Of a stretch of 64,000 nt of DNA, positions 11,906 to 24,800 are shown one piece after another. Under the pieces are notes generated by a model. That model made no database searches, was not told the origin of the DNA, and worked only from the letters and a program-made list of their open reading frames with translations. The DNA is taken from assembly GCA_008729055.1 (NCBI GenBank), contig SDUX01000006.1:629501-693500 (forward strand). The letters are read 5' to 3'. Source of the DNA: Pyropia haitanensis (Eukaryota; Rhodophyta; Bangiophyceae; Bangiales; Bangiaceae). A program made the translations under genes and the position numbers. Within the stretch, counting starts at the first letter, position 1. The number at the start of each line of letters is the position of its first letter.

Positions 11906-14323
11906 ATGGCGCCGCCAACGTCGATGGCCTTTACGGCCGCCCTGCCGGCAGGCCACACCCCTTTCACGGGCGCCCCCCTGCGGGCGGCGGCGGCACCGCC
12001 GCCGCGCCGCCGGCCGGCCACCGGCGCCGCCGCCCGCCGCCCCCCGCGGGCGGCGGCGGCGGCCGACCCACCCGCCGCCACCGCGGCCGCCGCGGCGGCC
12101 GCGGCAACCACCGCGGCGGCGGCGGCGGCGGCGACGGCGGCGACGGCGGCGACGGCGGCGGCGGCGGCGGCCACGACGGGCGGCTGGGCAGAGCCGACCT
12201 CCCCCCCCCTTGCCGCCGCGGCGGCCGCCACCGCGGCGGGCGTCCCCCCCCCCCCCGCCCGGCGGGGTGCCCCCCCCCCCCCCCCCTACCATCCGATGTC
12301 CTCTACTTTGCCTATGGCGCCAACCTGTCGCCCCGCTCGTTTGGCCCACTCGCCGCGTCACCACTGCGGCGGCTGCCCCTGGTGGCGGCGTCGGTGGGGG
12401 TGGCACCAGACTGGGCGCTCGCGTTCAATGTGCTGGGCGTGGCGCCGACGGAGCCGGCGTTTGGGAACTTGGTGCGGCGGCCACGGCGGGAGCGCCGGGG
12501 GGGGGGGTACCACCCGCAGCGGGGGGATGGCTGGGGGGGGGGGGAAAGGCGCCGGAGCGGCCACCGCCGGCCATGGGCGTCGTCTACCGGATGCGCGCGG
12601 CGGACTGGCCACGGCTCAAGGCGTCTGAGGGGGGCGGCCTACCGGGTGGCGCGACGGAGGTGACCCTCGAGGTGCAGGTGCCCGCCACGGCAGACGTGCA
12701 TGCGCGGGCGGGCGGCGGCGGCAACCGCGACGCGGCGGCGCCGCCCGTGACGCTGCGCGTGCGGAGCTTGGTGTGGCCACCGGCCGGCCGGCTGCCGGCA
12801 CGGCCGCTGGTGCCCGCCTGGGCGGCCGCCATTGTGCGGCCGAGCGAGCGGTACCTGCGGCTGCTGCGGGATGGCGCCGCCGCGTGGGGGATCCCCGACG
12901 CTTACGCGGCGGCCGCGTACGGCGGGGTCGGCACCCCGCCGCCGCCGCCGCCGCCGCCGCCGTCACCGCCGCCGTCACCGCCGCGGTCACCCCCGCCGCC
13001 GTCCTCACGCGCCGCGTCGCGGGCGGCCGCCGCGACGCGGTCACCCTCCCCGGCAGGCGCCACACGCGGTGGCGGGCGGCGCCCCCCCCCCCCCCCTCAC
13101 GGCCGCCACTCCCGCCCATCACCGCATCGCTCGCGGCGGTACCGCTGGCGGCCGCCGCCCGCACCGCCGGCGGTGGTGGCTCGGCGGCGGCGGGTGGGGT
13201 GGATTGGGGGCTCCTCTTTTCCCCGTGGCGCCGCGTCGGCGATGGGCCGGGCGGCGGCGCCGCGTTGGTGAGCGGGATGGACTTTGCGAGGGGGGTCGCG
13301 CTGCGCCTGGTCGCGCCTGGGGGGGGGGGGGGGGGGGGAAGCTTGGCAAGCGCCTGCTTGTGTTTTTGCCGGGTATTGATGGGACGGGGATGAGGTACGT
13401 TGGGGGGGGGGAGAGGGGGAGAGGGGGAGAGGCGGAGAGGGGGGAGAGGGGATGGGGGGCGTGGTGGAGAGGGTCTGTGGCGCGCTACGAGAGAGGGAGT
13501 CTGTGCCCACTCAGAGGTGTGATCGAGCAGGCTGACGACTGACGCTCTGTGTCTGTCCTTCTTTTTGCTCACCGTTTGCCTTGGGCGTGCGCCCCCCCCC
13601 CCCTGCCGTGCCTGCCCTTGAATTTCCGACCTGACGCCGCCCGCGCCCAGCATTGTCTCCCAGCTGGATGACCTCGAAGCCGACTATGACGTGCGCTGCC
13701 TGGTCGTGCCGCGCGCCAACCGGTCGGGCTGGCCCGACCTCACCGCCACCGTCATTGACCTCATCGAGGCGGAGGTGCTCGCCCGCCGGCGGGAGCGCGC
13801 GGCGGAGCCACCCGCGACGGCCGCGGCGGGGACGGCCGCCGCGGCGGCGGGCGGCGCGGGCGCGTCGCCGATGGACGACGTGCTGCTGGTGGGGGAGAGC
13901 ATGGGCGCTTGCTTTACGTTTGCCGTTGCGAATGAGCTCACCCGCCGCCGTGAGGCGGCTGCCGCCGTCGCGGCTGCCGCCCAGACGACCGCCGCGGCGG
14001 GTGCGGTGGGGGGGACGACGGGGGGCGGTGGGGTGGCGGCGGCGGCGACGGCGACGGCGGTGGGCGCGCCCGGCTGGGGCCTCCACGGGCTGGTGGTTAT
14101 CAACCCCGCGACCTCGTTTGGCCGCGCCGCCCTCACGCCCGTGTGGACGACGCTCGCGGGGAACCTGCCCGAGGACGTGTACAAGGCCATCCTCGGGCCG
14201 GTGCTGCTGCCGCTGGTTTTTGACGGCTCCGCGGTCGTGTCGCAGCTGACCAAACCCCTCGCGGACGTTGCCGCGCGCTTTGGCGTCGGCGCCGGCCGCA
14301 AGGCGTCGTCCGACGCGTCGTCG

Positions 14324-14380
<57 letters not shown>

Positions 14381-16159
14381 GCGCGTGGGGAGGGCACTGC
14401 CCGTACGGGTGCGGCGGCGGCGGCCGCCCCCGACGCGCGAACCGCGGTGGACACCCTTCTGTCCGCGTCGGGCCTCTTTGCGCGCGCGGCGGAGCTCCTC
14501 CCCAACGCCGTCGTCGCGCACCGCGTCCGCCTCCTCACCGCCTTTGCCCTCTCCGCCGATGACTATGCGCGCATCGGGCGGGCGGCACCCCACACGGCGG
14601 TCGTTGCGTGTGTCAATGACCTGCTGCTGCCGTCGGCATCCGAGGCGGCCCGCCTGGAAGCCGCCATCCCGGGCCTCAAGCGCTGCATGCTGCCGCACGG
14701 GGGGCACACGCCGCTCCAAGACTACCGCGTCAACCTGCGGTCGCTGCTCGCGGCGGCAACGACGCCCGTCGCGCCCGCCGTACGGGATGTCCACCCCGAC
14801 GCGGCGGCGTTTGCGGCCGGTGACCGCGTCGCGGCGTTCCGGTCACGCATTGTCAGCCGCGGCTGGGCGTCGACGGTCGTGCCGCCGACGCCGTCGCCGG
14901 CTGAGCAAGAGGCGCTCATGACACGCTACGCGCCGCTGCGCACGTGGTGTGACCCGGTGGTGGTTGGCCTGGAGCACCTGCCGCGCGTGGTGCCGGGCGG
15001 GCCGCCGCCGCCGCCGGTACTGTTTGTGTGCAACCACACGCTGGTGGGGAGTGTGGACGCGGCGCTGGTGGCGGACGCGGTGTACAAACACACGGGCGTG
15101 CTGGTGCGGTCGCTCGCGCACCCGGCGTTGCTCGACTGGGGGCGGCCGCCGCCAGGCATGGGCGGAGGGGGTGACGGCGCGTCGACAACGCCGCCGCCAC
15201 CGTCCCGGTCACGCCGGCGGTCGCGTCGCGGCGGCGCCGCCGACACGGCAGGTGCCAACAGCAACGGCGCGGCGGCCAAACCGACGCGCGCGGAAGGGAT
15301 GGCGGCGATGCGCACCGAGCTGCAGTCGTCGGGCGTGACGACCGTCTCCCCCCGGGCCCTGACGGGCCTCCTCGCGTCGGGTCAGTGGGCGCTGCTCTTC
15401 CCCGGCGGCGCGCGGGAGGCGCTCAAGCGGCGGGCGGACGCCAAGTACTCGCTGCGGTGGCCGGCGAGCCCGGAATTCATCCGCACCGCCGCCGCGACGG
15501 GCGCGCTCATCGTGCCCGTCGCGACGGTCGGGACGGAGGATATGGCGCAGGTGGTGGTCGACGCGCCCGAGGTTGCCCAGGCGATGCGCCTGTTTGACCG
15601 GCTCAAGCCGTCGGGGCCACGGGGGACGGCTGCTGCCGCCGGCGGTGCCGCCGCCGCGACGACGCGGCCGCGTCGGGACAGTGGCACGGCCACCCCCGCC
15701 GCGGATGCGGCCGAGGCGGACATGGCCGCCCGCATGCGCGCGGCGGCGCGCGTGCCCGGCGCGGGCGCCAAGGCGTGGCGCGGCGCGGTCACCGACGACG
15801 ACGACGAGACGGAGCTGGTCCCCCCCCTGGCACTCCCCGCCCGCGTGGACCGGCTGTACGTGCGGTTTGGGGTGCCCTTCCGGCTGGGCGCCGCCGCTCT
15901 CGACGACCGCGACGCGGCCGCCGCGGCGTACGAGGCGGTGCGGGAGGCGGTGGCGGGGGGGGTGGAGGAGCTCCTCGACCGCCGCGAGCGCGACGCGTAC
16001 CGGTCACCGGCGGCGCGGGCGGCGTTGGGCGCGGGGCTCCGCGCGGGGCTGGGTGGGCGCCCGGGGGGGACGGGGGGGGTGGCGGCTGCGCCAGCGGTGG
16101 GGGTGCCCCCCGCGGCCACCGCCGCCGCCACGACGGCAGGCCATGGCGGCGGGGAGGCG

Positions 16160-16191
<32 letters not shown>

Positions 16192-16366
16192 CGAGCCGCC
16201 GCCAACGACGGCACGCGGGCGGGCGGCGGCGGGGGTGCGGCGGCTGGGCCGCCGCGTCGGCACGACGGTCGCGGCGGGCGGGGGCGTCGCGACGCCCGCG
16301 TGGGCGTGGTCGGTCGGTGGCAAGTACCTGGACGCGGATGGCTTCCCGGTGGACGTTGTTGAGTGA
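11906..16366 (+). CDS. plastid phytyl ester synthase-like hydrolase/acyltransferase fused to a GGCT-like domain
   Basis: The start ATG is in good context (cacggccATGgcg). The N-terminus (MAPPTSMAFTAALPAG, then Ala/Arg/Pro-rich) looks like a chloroplast transit peptide. First domain: a gamma-glutamylcyclotransferase-like fold with VLYFAYGANL (about 12302), GVVYRMRAADW, a candidate catalytic Glu in KASEGG (about 12626) and PSERYLRLLRDGA. After a proline-rich linker come the phytyl ester synthase parts: FLPGIDGTGM, nucleophile GESMG (Ser codon 13898), acid NDLLLPS, and His in GGHTPLQD (about 14700). The acyltransferase half carries NHTLVGSVD (about 15032) and FPGGAREAL (about 15395). PES enzymes esterify phytol and diacylglycerol in plastoglobules. 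A GT-AG intron, 13395-13650, splits the hydrolase. The frame must change four times, near 12244-12286, 12497-12544, 13082-13096 and 13319-13338, each in a G/C run and each by one missing base. The PES identity is firm; the fusion depends on reading across the C15 run. Confidence 0.88.
13395..13650 (+). other. intron in the GGCT-PES gene
   Basis: The donor is AG|GTACGT directly after the FLPGIDGTGM motif, and the acceptor is CGCCCAG|C before ATTGTCTCCCAGCTGGAT. Splicing gives a phase-2 junction (AG + C = Ser) and joins GIDGTGM-S-IVSQLDD, which reads naturally for a phytyl ester synthase. Length is 256 bp. The intron contains a long purine (G/GA-rich) stretch near its 5' end. Confidence 0.8.
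14318..14380 (+). repeat. (TCG)n microsatellite encoding poly-serine
   Basis: About 21 consecutive TCG/TCA codons lie inside the hydrolase half of the PES-like protein, in a low-complexity insertion after the GVGAGRK segment. The frame stays open on both sides, so the repeat is translated as a serine tract. It is likely length-polymorphic. Confidence 0.9.
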
Positions 16367-17449
16367 GGGGTATCGGTGAGGGGGCGGGGGGGGGGGGGGG
16401 GGGTGATGTATGGCAGCGCGGGGTAGGGGAGGTGAGGAGGGGTGGCGTGTCGGGAGCGACGCGCGTGGGGTAGGACATGGCCATGCGTCGCTTCATAGGG
16501 TCGCACGGAGGCGGCGGCGTCGTCTGTACACTTTTCGTACCTCGGTTGGCCACGTCCACGCCCGGGCCTCTCGTGCTCCCACACAGCACGCGCACCACGC
16601 GCACCCATCGCGCGCGGGACGACGGCCTCTGCGACCCCGCACGCCACCGCCGACGAACCGCTTGCGCCGTGGCCCGTCGGTCGGGGGCGATGCCACGCGG
16701 GACGCTAGAGCCCCTGCCGTTGCCAGCCGTTCCTCAGCGGGTGCGTGACGCCGTGGGGCGGGTACAACCACACACCAGCATGGACAGACGTGGGTTGGTA
16801 CGAGCCGACTGGTGGGAAGATGAGCGCGTACGACGAGCGGCTGCCAGCGCCGATGGTCGCCGTCGCCGCCACCGCCCAGCCGATGGCGCGTATGGTGTGC
16901 GTCCGGTCCGTGGGGAACGGCGGTGGAGGTAAGGGTGGCGGGTGCGCGAGACGGTGGGGAGCGTAACGGCGGGTGAGGTGGGGACAGCGGCGCCGCCCAA
17001 CGGCCGCGGGCGGTGGCGGTGGCGCCACGACAGGCGCGGCGGCCTTGCCCTCCGGGTTGTTGTTCCAGACGGGGGCCTCCCCAGGCCGCTCACCGCGGGC
17101 GTGGGCGGGCGGTGGCCACCAGCGGCGAGTGCCACGGCAGGGTCGGACGCGACGCCCGCGTGCGGCGGCGGCCGGGCGGCAGACGAGGGCGCGCCGCCGC
17201 CGCGCGGTGCATGGGAGCAGCAGCCCGCCGCGGGTGGCCCCACCGCCCGTGGCACCCCGCCGCGCGGTGGGGGTGGCGCCCCCGCCCGCCGCGCCGTTGC
17301 CGTCGTGGCTGTCCCTGCGCCCGTGGCTGGCGGCGGGCCGCCGCGGCTCGCCGCGGGCGGTTGTTGGTGCCGCCGCGGGGGTGCACCGACCGCGCCCCAC
17401 AGCGGCTGCCGCCCGCCGCACGGCGCGGCGGTCGGCGACGCAACCAGCC

Positions 17450-17519
17450 GGCCGGCGGCGGCGGGACGGTCGCCGTCGGCCGGCGGCGGCGGGACGGTCG
17501 CCGTCGGCCGGCGGCGGCC
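17450..17519. repeat. 28-bp tandem repeat, 2.5 copies
   Basis: Two identical 28-bp units (17450-17477 and 17478-17505; each begins GGCCGGCGGCGGCGGGACGG) are followed by a partial third copy of 14 bases. The repeat lies in non-coding DNA. Confidence 0.85.
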
Positions 17520-18270
17520 ATGCCGGCCGATTCGGCCGGCAACGGCCGCGTACGACCGATGGCGGCGGCGTCGTGGATGCGGGACGCCGCGGCCTCGGCC
17601 GCCGGCGGCGGCGACCGAGATGGCGAACAAAGGATGGGGAACGGTCACAACTGAATAGTTCTTCCATGACATTTCTGCCACGTTGCGCGCAATCTTTCGG
17701 CGTTGAATCAATTAGAACAGCAGAGTACTCTCCGCACACATGTCGTGTGCGTGATGGAAGAGCAATTTCTACTTGCAAAAGTGATGGATGCTTCAGTCTG
17801 GTTGCCTCTGGCTTTCTGGGTAGGCCGCCGTGTGGGGTGCTGTCCCCCCCGTGCGTGCCACTTCCTCAACCCCCACTCACTCGGCCGCGCGGGGCGGCAG
17901 CGCTGGCCAATACGGTGCGCTGTCTCAGGTCACCTCAATGCGGCTGTCGCTGCAGGCCCCCACGGCGCGGGGTGGCTGTCCCGCGGGGCGCTGGCGACAG
18001 CGGACGCCCCGCCTGCCCCCCCCTCCCCCCTCCTCCCCCCCCTCCCGCCCCCCCTCCCACGCCGCACCGGTGCCCGCACCCGGCTGCCAGCGCGCCCATT
18101 GAGTGGGACGCGGCGGTGGTAATTTTCCGCCGCCCACGCGCCGGGGGACGCGACGCGGGCGTGGGGCCCCAGTGTTTCCGCCGCCGGCCGGCCGGCCCCC
18201 CCCCTCGCTGCGTTTGGGCGGACAGCGCCGCCCGCCGCGGCGGGTATCCTTGCTGCACTGCCGCGCTGGG

Positions 18271-18330
18271 CACCACCTCCTGCTGTTGCTGCTGCTGTGA
18301 GCACCACCCCCTCTGCTGCTGCTGCTGTGG
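18271..18330. repeat. duplicated CTG-rich segment
   Basis: Two imperfect copies, about 29 bases each, start CACCACC and run into a (CTG)n tract, at 18271-18299 and 18302-18330. The segment is non-coding, about 0.5 kb upstream of the PA200 start. Confidence 0.7.
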
Positions 18331-18815
18331 GCATCGCATCCGGCGGCGGCTGTGGTCGGCACGACGCCCTGCAGCTGCTGGTTGACCCCTTGCGGCGCGT
18401 GCACGTTCCCGCCTCCCGCTCGTTCGTCTTGTGCGCCCCTGCCGCGTGGGCGCCGGCGGCTGGCCGCCCTGGGTGCGCCCGCCCCCTCTGGCGGCGAGGG
18501 AGCGCACTGGTCGGGGCCTTGGCGCCGACGCGGCGGTGCGTGCGGGGCGACGCCCCTGGCTGCTGCGCGTGCTTCCTGGCTGACTGTGGACATGGAGGGG
18601 GCGGACGCTGCTGGTGGGAGCGGCACCTCCCCAGGAGCGCCGGTGGTTTCGATATGGCCAACCACACTGCATCGGTACGGGATACGTCCGTCACTGCCTG
18701 GACGCGCTGGGTGTGGCAGCCTGTGGCGTCTCGATTGCTGACGTGGCTGTCGTCTGCGCGGACTGTCTAGCAACGGGTCCTACTGCTGGCTGCCCCAGGC
18801 GGGCAGAACGGGGAG

Positions 18816-21800
18816 ATGATGTGAGCAGTGGATCCTGCTCTGTGCTGTGCTCTGCATGGTGCCGTGACCGTTGTCGACGCTAACGCGCAACTGTCTTGCC
18901 TCTTCGATTTTTTTTTTGTTGTCGTGCCCGTGTCTGGTTGTGGTTGGTGCATCTTGCTTGGTGACGGTTGGTGGTGCTTTTGGTGATGTGGCAGCTACAA
19001 TGCAAACCTGCCGCCATCGTACCGTGACGCTGTGGTGACGGAGCAGGTGCGGCTGTTGGCGGGCATCCGCGCCTTGGCATCCTACCTCTTGCAATCGGCG
19101 ACGACGGGCCCACCGGCCGAGGCGGGTGCCCCCAACTGTGAGTTTTACTACCGGGCCGTGGAGCGGGACCTGGCGGCGCTGGAGAAAGGGGTCGCCCGGT
19201 TCCTGGACCTCAAGTACCTCCTCCCGCCTCCCGACTACCCGGTGCTGGTGCGGGTCTTTTTGCAGGGCATCTTCACAGCGGGCCTGGACTTGGGCCTCCG
19301 CGCCAAGCTCTCCCGCATCACCGTCCGGCTGATTTACCGGGCTGACTGCGTGCTGCCGTTTGCGTTGCCATGGCGCCGCATTGTCGTGGCGCTTCGGGCG
19401 GTGCACCTGGACGCGGCCGACGGCACGCCGTACATTGGAAAGGACGTCCGCGACGCGCATTGCCGCAACCTGATCAACCTCCTCCGCTGCGTGCGCCTCT
19501 TTGTTGCCGCGTCGGGCGATGGGGCGGCGGCCGACGCGGCAGCTGCATCGACGGCCGTGCAGGAGATTTGGGCCGAGCTCACCAGCGGCATTGACACCTC
19601 CACTGCGGAGAGCACGTTTCTTCCCCTTCTCCTTCTGTCGCACGTGCTGCCTACACGGGGTGACGCGTGGGCGGGGTGGGTGCAGCCAGGCGCGGCGCTG
19701 TGGGCAAAGCTGGACATGTCCTCTGAGTGGGACGCGGTGTGGCTGTCCCTGTTTTCCCGGCTGGCAAGGCACCAGCCCGCGGTGGTAGACTGGACAGACT
19801 ACTTGCCGCTGGTGTACGACCGTATCTTGCCGTGCCTTCAGCTGCCCCTTGGCTACGCCGCTCCGCAGTCGCCGGTGGAGCGGCGATGCCCGTCGCACCT
19901 GTCCTTCCTGTTTTCGGGCAAGGCCACCGTCTCGGCTGCCTGCTTTGCCATCCATGCGTTGAGCCCGGCGCGGCCTGCAGCGATGGCGTACCTGAGCCGG
20001 CTGCTTGAGACCGCGCGACTGTACTTTCACCCGTCCAATGGGGGTCGGTGGACAGCATACCTCACCTCCTTCCTGGGCCATCTGACCGGCCACCTTGTCT
20101 CCCGGCTGCTAGGTGAGCGGGCGGCTACACAGGCGGGGCAGATGGATCGGGTGGTGGGCTCGCGCTTTCGATCAGCTGTTGCACCCGCGGAGCACCGCCT
20201 GACTGAAGCGGACGTGACAGCCCTGCGCGACATTCTGCTGCCGCTTATCCACCAGGGGATGCTGGCAAAGTCCACGTACCTGGCCATTCAGGCGGCGCAG
20301 AGTGCGCGGGACTTTGCTGTTCTGACGCCGGGGGAGGTGCTGCCGCCGTTTCTGGACTTGGCAGCTGAGAGCCTTGACTCTGTGTCCATGCCCCACCGCA
20401 CAGCAGCAGGGCTGAAGCTGCTGGCGACTCTCTCCCCTGTGTTTCTCGACGTGCGCTTCTTCCCGCCCGGGCTGACGGCCCTCACCAACGCCCTCGACCT
20501 GACGCTGCCAGGGATTGACCCCAACGACCCTGGCAAGACGGAAGCCACGCTGCGCTTCATCGCCGTGGCGACGTCACGGGTTCAGAGTATTTTGACGGGC
20601 GACGAGACTGGCGACGGGGCAGAGGGGGAGGAGCTGGCGCGGGCCCGCGTCGCGTTGGCGGCTTATCTAGAGGACTATGTGCACCGCCTGTTGGACCGGC
20701 TCTTCTCACTGCTTATGACGCTGGAGGAGCCGACCAAGAAAGGTCGCCGTGCCACCAGCAGCAGCGCGCCAACGCTGTCGAATTTTGTGTTTGCTGTGAC
20801 GATGCAGAACTTGTTTGCAGCGTTGCCGCCGGCTATTGCGCTCGATGCTGCGCGCAAGGTGGCTCGCCATGTGGCGGCGGCCGCTCAGTCACATGCCCGC
20901 AAGTACTATGGTGCGCTAATGCGTTCTTCGGCCGCCGCGGCTGCGTCTGCGCTGTCGGGCCACCGGCGCCGGGATGCTACTTACCCGGCTGCGTCCGACA
21001 CGATTGCGGCGGACATCTTTGTGCCGCTCTTGCTGCGAGACGTGTTGGAGCTGGACGACTCCTCGTTGGGGACGCAGGGCGCTCCCATGACAGACAGTGC
21101 TCAGCCGCAGTCTTGGAAGCTGTCACCGCTGTCTGAGGACGAGACAGTCTGGCGGGTGCGGATGCTGGCGCAGACCGTCCGGACGGTTGGGCCACTGCGG
21201 CCGCAGCAACTGGCTCAGCTGCGCGCGCTAGCTGCCTTGGTCTCCCACAGGACGGAGTGCTCTCGCAGCCTGTACAAGGCGGGTGGGCGACTCATCCGGG
21301 GCCTGCTCGAGGGGCTATGTGCGACGGAGGTGGCGTTTTCTCCCAAGAACACCCGCGCTGATGGAGCGTCCGTGGCTAGTGACGCGAACGGCAACGATGG
21401 CGTCAATGGTTGTACCGACAGCTTGCGCGTGTATAAGAGCTACAACTTTGACTGGCAGCAGCCGAGCCCTGCCGATTGGGAGGCGGCGACGCAGATTGTG
21501 GACGACACTCTGACGGACGCGGAGGCGCTCATCTATGGCCTGCCCCGCCGGGACCTTGGCGGCAGTGGCACCACCGGCGACGCGCCGAGTCCGCGCGTGG
21601 TGTCTGCCGCCGCTCTGTCGTCGGTGGTTGTGAATCGCGAGTCCCTCTTCCGCGCGCTCCGCATGATTCATGCTGCCCAGCGCGGCGGCCGGTGGCTTCT
21701 CGCCGGTGGCCTGGCTGACGACGTGGTTGCCGCGCAGCAGCGCGTTGACAGTGCTGTTGCTGCGTTGTCGGGTGCCAGTGCCGGTGACGACTACGATGCG

Positions 21801-24800
21801 GTTCTGTTTGCGGCCGGGCGCGAGATTTCGGTGGAGGACGCACGAGCAGTCCTACGTGCGCCCATTGTGGCTGGCGTTGGCGGCGAGCAGTCCCGCTATG
21901 CGGGTGCGGCTTCCCATGCTGGCATTGACGTGGCGCGGCGGCTGTGGGTGCGCGCGTATGGTCTCGTTTTGCTGGTTATCGCCGCGGTAATGCGATCACG
22001 GCCAGACGACGGGGCGTTGCTGTACCGGTGCATGGAGCCGATTGAGTTAGCGAACGAGCCCTTCCGACGGGGAGCGGGCCCTGCGCGCCACTCCACGCTG
22101 GCTGCGCGTGGATATAAGAGCGCCTACGCCCCGGTCATGAGTGCGCTGCGGCCCTTTGAGGCTGAAGGCGGCGTCGGTCGTCTCATGCCTCGCTTCATTG
22201 CCAAGATGCGTATCGACGCACTGCACGAGTACCGGGTCAGCTTGTCTGGCCGCGCAGGCGGGGGCGGCGGCGCCGCCTGTGATGCTGTATTTGATGGCAT
22301 CCTGCACGCTCTGTGTGAGCTCGCAGTCAATGACTTTCCGCTGGTGCGGTCCGAGGCGCGAGGGGCCTTGACGCGCGCATTGCGGGTGGCCTCCCACCCC
22401 GCCCGGCGGCACGTGATTGACCAGATGCTGCGGGTGCTGCAGGCGTCCTCCCAGGGACCTACTACTGGCGTGTTGGCGCCCATCCCCATGGCGCGTGTCA
22501 TTGAGCAGGTCGCGGCGGACAAGGTGTGCAGCTTTGTGAGACCCGGCGGCGACGGCGTGGCGGGGAACGCGGATGCCACTGGCACGAAGCCCGCAGCTGC
22601 AAGTGGTGATGGCCCTGCCGTCAATGGTGAGGGGGCGCCCGCGGCAGGAGCCGTCTCGGGCAGCGGAACGCAGGCCGAGGACGCGTCCCCCGCAGCGAAC
22701 GCTGAACCCGCTGGCGCAGACAAGAAGAAAGAGGTCAGCTATGAGCAGATGATGGGTGCTGCTGACGTGTTGCGCAGTCGGGCTGTATCCCCCCTCGTGA
22801 TGCGAGAGTGGGGCTTCTTTGCCCCAGCCGGCAAGGCCGTGCTCGCAGCGCTGCTTGCGGCAGAGCGGCCAGACGCTGCAGCCGTCGTTGGGGGCCTATT
22901 TGCGAAGTTGGCCATGCTTGTGCGGCCGCTGACGCTGGAGGACTTTGCGCTTCGTCCCGCCGACTTTCTGTCTCCCACGGCGGGGGACGCCTCGTTTGGC
23001 GATGACGTGCGCATGTTCACGGGCGTTCCGTCGGCCGATCCAGACGTGGCAGCCTTGCATACGTTCACCGACTATACCCACTTCTTGCTGGGCCTGAGCA
23101 AGTCTGGCAGTACTGGTGTGGACGTGCGGGCCAAACCTTCGGACCAGCTTCTCGCGGCCAACGCGGCCGAATCGTTCCGCACGATGGAGACCGTGGAGGA
23201 CGCCACGTCATCGGTGCCCATTGCGCCTGTGGCTGCTTCGAAGGCGGTGACCGTTCCGGCGGGCGACGCCTCTGGGGAGCCGTCATCGCTTATGGTGCAC
23301 GAAGCGCGGCTGACCACGTCGGCTGTCGCGGTTGGGCCCGACGCGGCCCCGCCTTCCGCCGCAGTGGGGGTACTGGAGGCGGCGGCTGTCTCGCGGTCGG
23401 TGGTCGAGAACAAGTCGGCCAGCGACGCGCATTGGCGGCTGCAGAGCCTGGTGGCGTCGACGCTCTACATGGGGCTCCGCGGCGAGCGTGTCACGGACCC
23501 TGCTGTTGCCCGTCTGTTTACGTACGGAATGGTATCGGACGTGGTCATGCTGCGGCAGATTGCCTGCCACGCGGTTGCTCTCATTCTGGCCTTGCATGTG
23601 AAGCGTGCTGCAGCGGGCACGATTGTGCAGAAGGGTGGTCAGACAGGTGCGCACAGTGCCAGCGTGCTGGTCTCTCCCCTGGCTGGCCTGGCTGGCCGAG
23701 GCGATGACGGCGCGCTCGAGGCAGACGCCGCGGAGGTGGAGGCCGTGCTGCTGCAGCCCGACTTTACTCGCAAGCTTGTCCACACGCTTGCGCTCGACCA
23801 CAGCGATGAGGGTGGTGCAGGAGGGCGTGACAAGGGACACTGCCTGTCACTGCTGTCGCTGTCCCGATACGTGGACGGGGACCTGTGCTGGTCCATGACC
23901 GGTGGCCCGCCGTGGCCGTCATCTTGGATGCTCCGCTCCCGGGATGCCGTGTCACTGGCCCGCGTCCGCTTGTACGAGGGGCTGATGCGCGTCTTTGGTG
24001 TGGCTGCGCTTGATGCATTTGCGTCTGTTGTGGACGCGCTGCTGCCCACCGACGGCTCGAACGGAGACGGCATTGTGGGGGTGACGGCAGAGAATGTGCG
24101 ACTTGTGGCTGCTGAGGTCGTAGCTGGCATGTCCCGCGGGCTCCGTTATGCTGACGCGGCGAGTCTTGCTGAGGCGGACGACGCCGCAGAGCCTTCGGCG
24201 CCAGCCGAGCGGCATGGCCGGCTGGCGAGTGCTGCTGACGTGGAGCGTCTTGCCGGGTGGGCATGGCTGCTGCTGGAGCGCTTCTCTGGGCCTGACGGGG
24301 TGGATAATGGCGGCACTTTTATTCGTCTGATGGCATCGTCGGCGCGTGGTCGTCTTGGGCGTCTGGTGGGTCTGCGTCTTGCGGATCGCATTCTGCCTCC
24401 GGCGGGTAGCGTGAGCGACGGCGGGGATGCGTCTCTGCTTGACCAGAGCGCTGTGGCGCACGTGCAGGCGCGGCGGCTGCGATATGCCCACGCTTTGGTG
24501 GCCGACGCGGCGCCCGACAGCCACAGTGCCTTGGTCATGCGCTACGTCACGGCCGTTGCGAATGGCCTCACCACTGCAGACTCTTTTGGTCACCCTCTTA
24601 AGACGGTCCGGGAAGAGGTTGCTCGGTGCATGGGGGTGGCGTCGTCTTTCTCTCGCCCCGAGTGTCGTGACGTCTTGCTAGCTGCTGTAGACCGGTTGGT
24701 GCGGCGGCTGACGGAGCTGCAGCAGGTCATCAATGCGGCGGAGGCCGGGACAAGTGCAGGTGATGCGGGCGCGTCTGCTGATGTGGAGATGACGGACGCT

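Larger units (their letters stand above)
16367..18815. other. intergenic region upstream of PA200
   Basis: About 2.4 kb follows the PES stop. Open frames on both strands give only Arg/Pro/Ala/Gly-rich chance translations. It holds a G20-type run at 16388-16403, a 28-bp tandem repeat (17450-17519), a lower-GC patch near 17650-17800, and a duplicated CTG-rich segment (18271-18330). The proximal part presumably carries the PA200 promoter and 5' UTR. No RNA gene is recognised. Confidence 0.5.

Noticed and set aside
16734..17711. Minus-strand frame of 325 codons upstream of PA200
   Set aside because: Low-complexity Arg/Pro/Ala translation spanning a tandem repeat; no domain.
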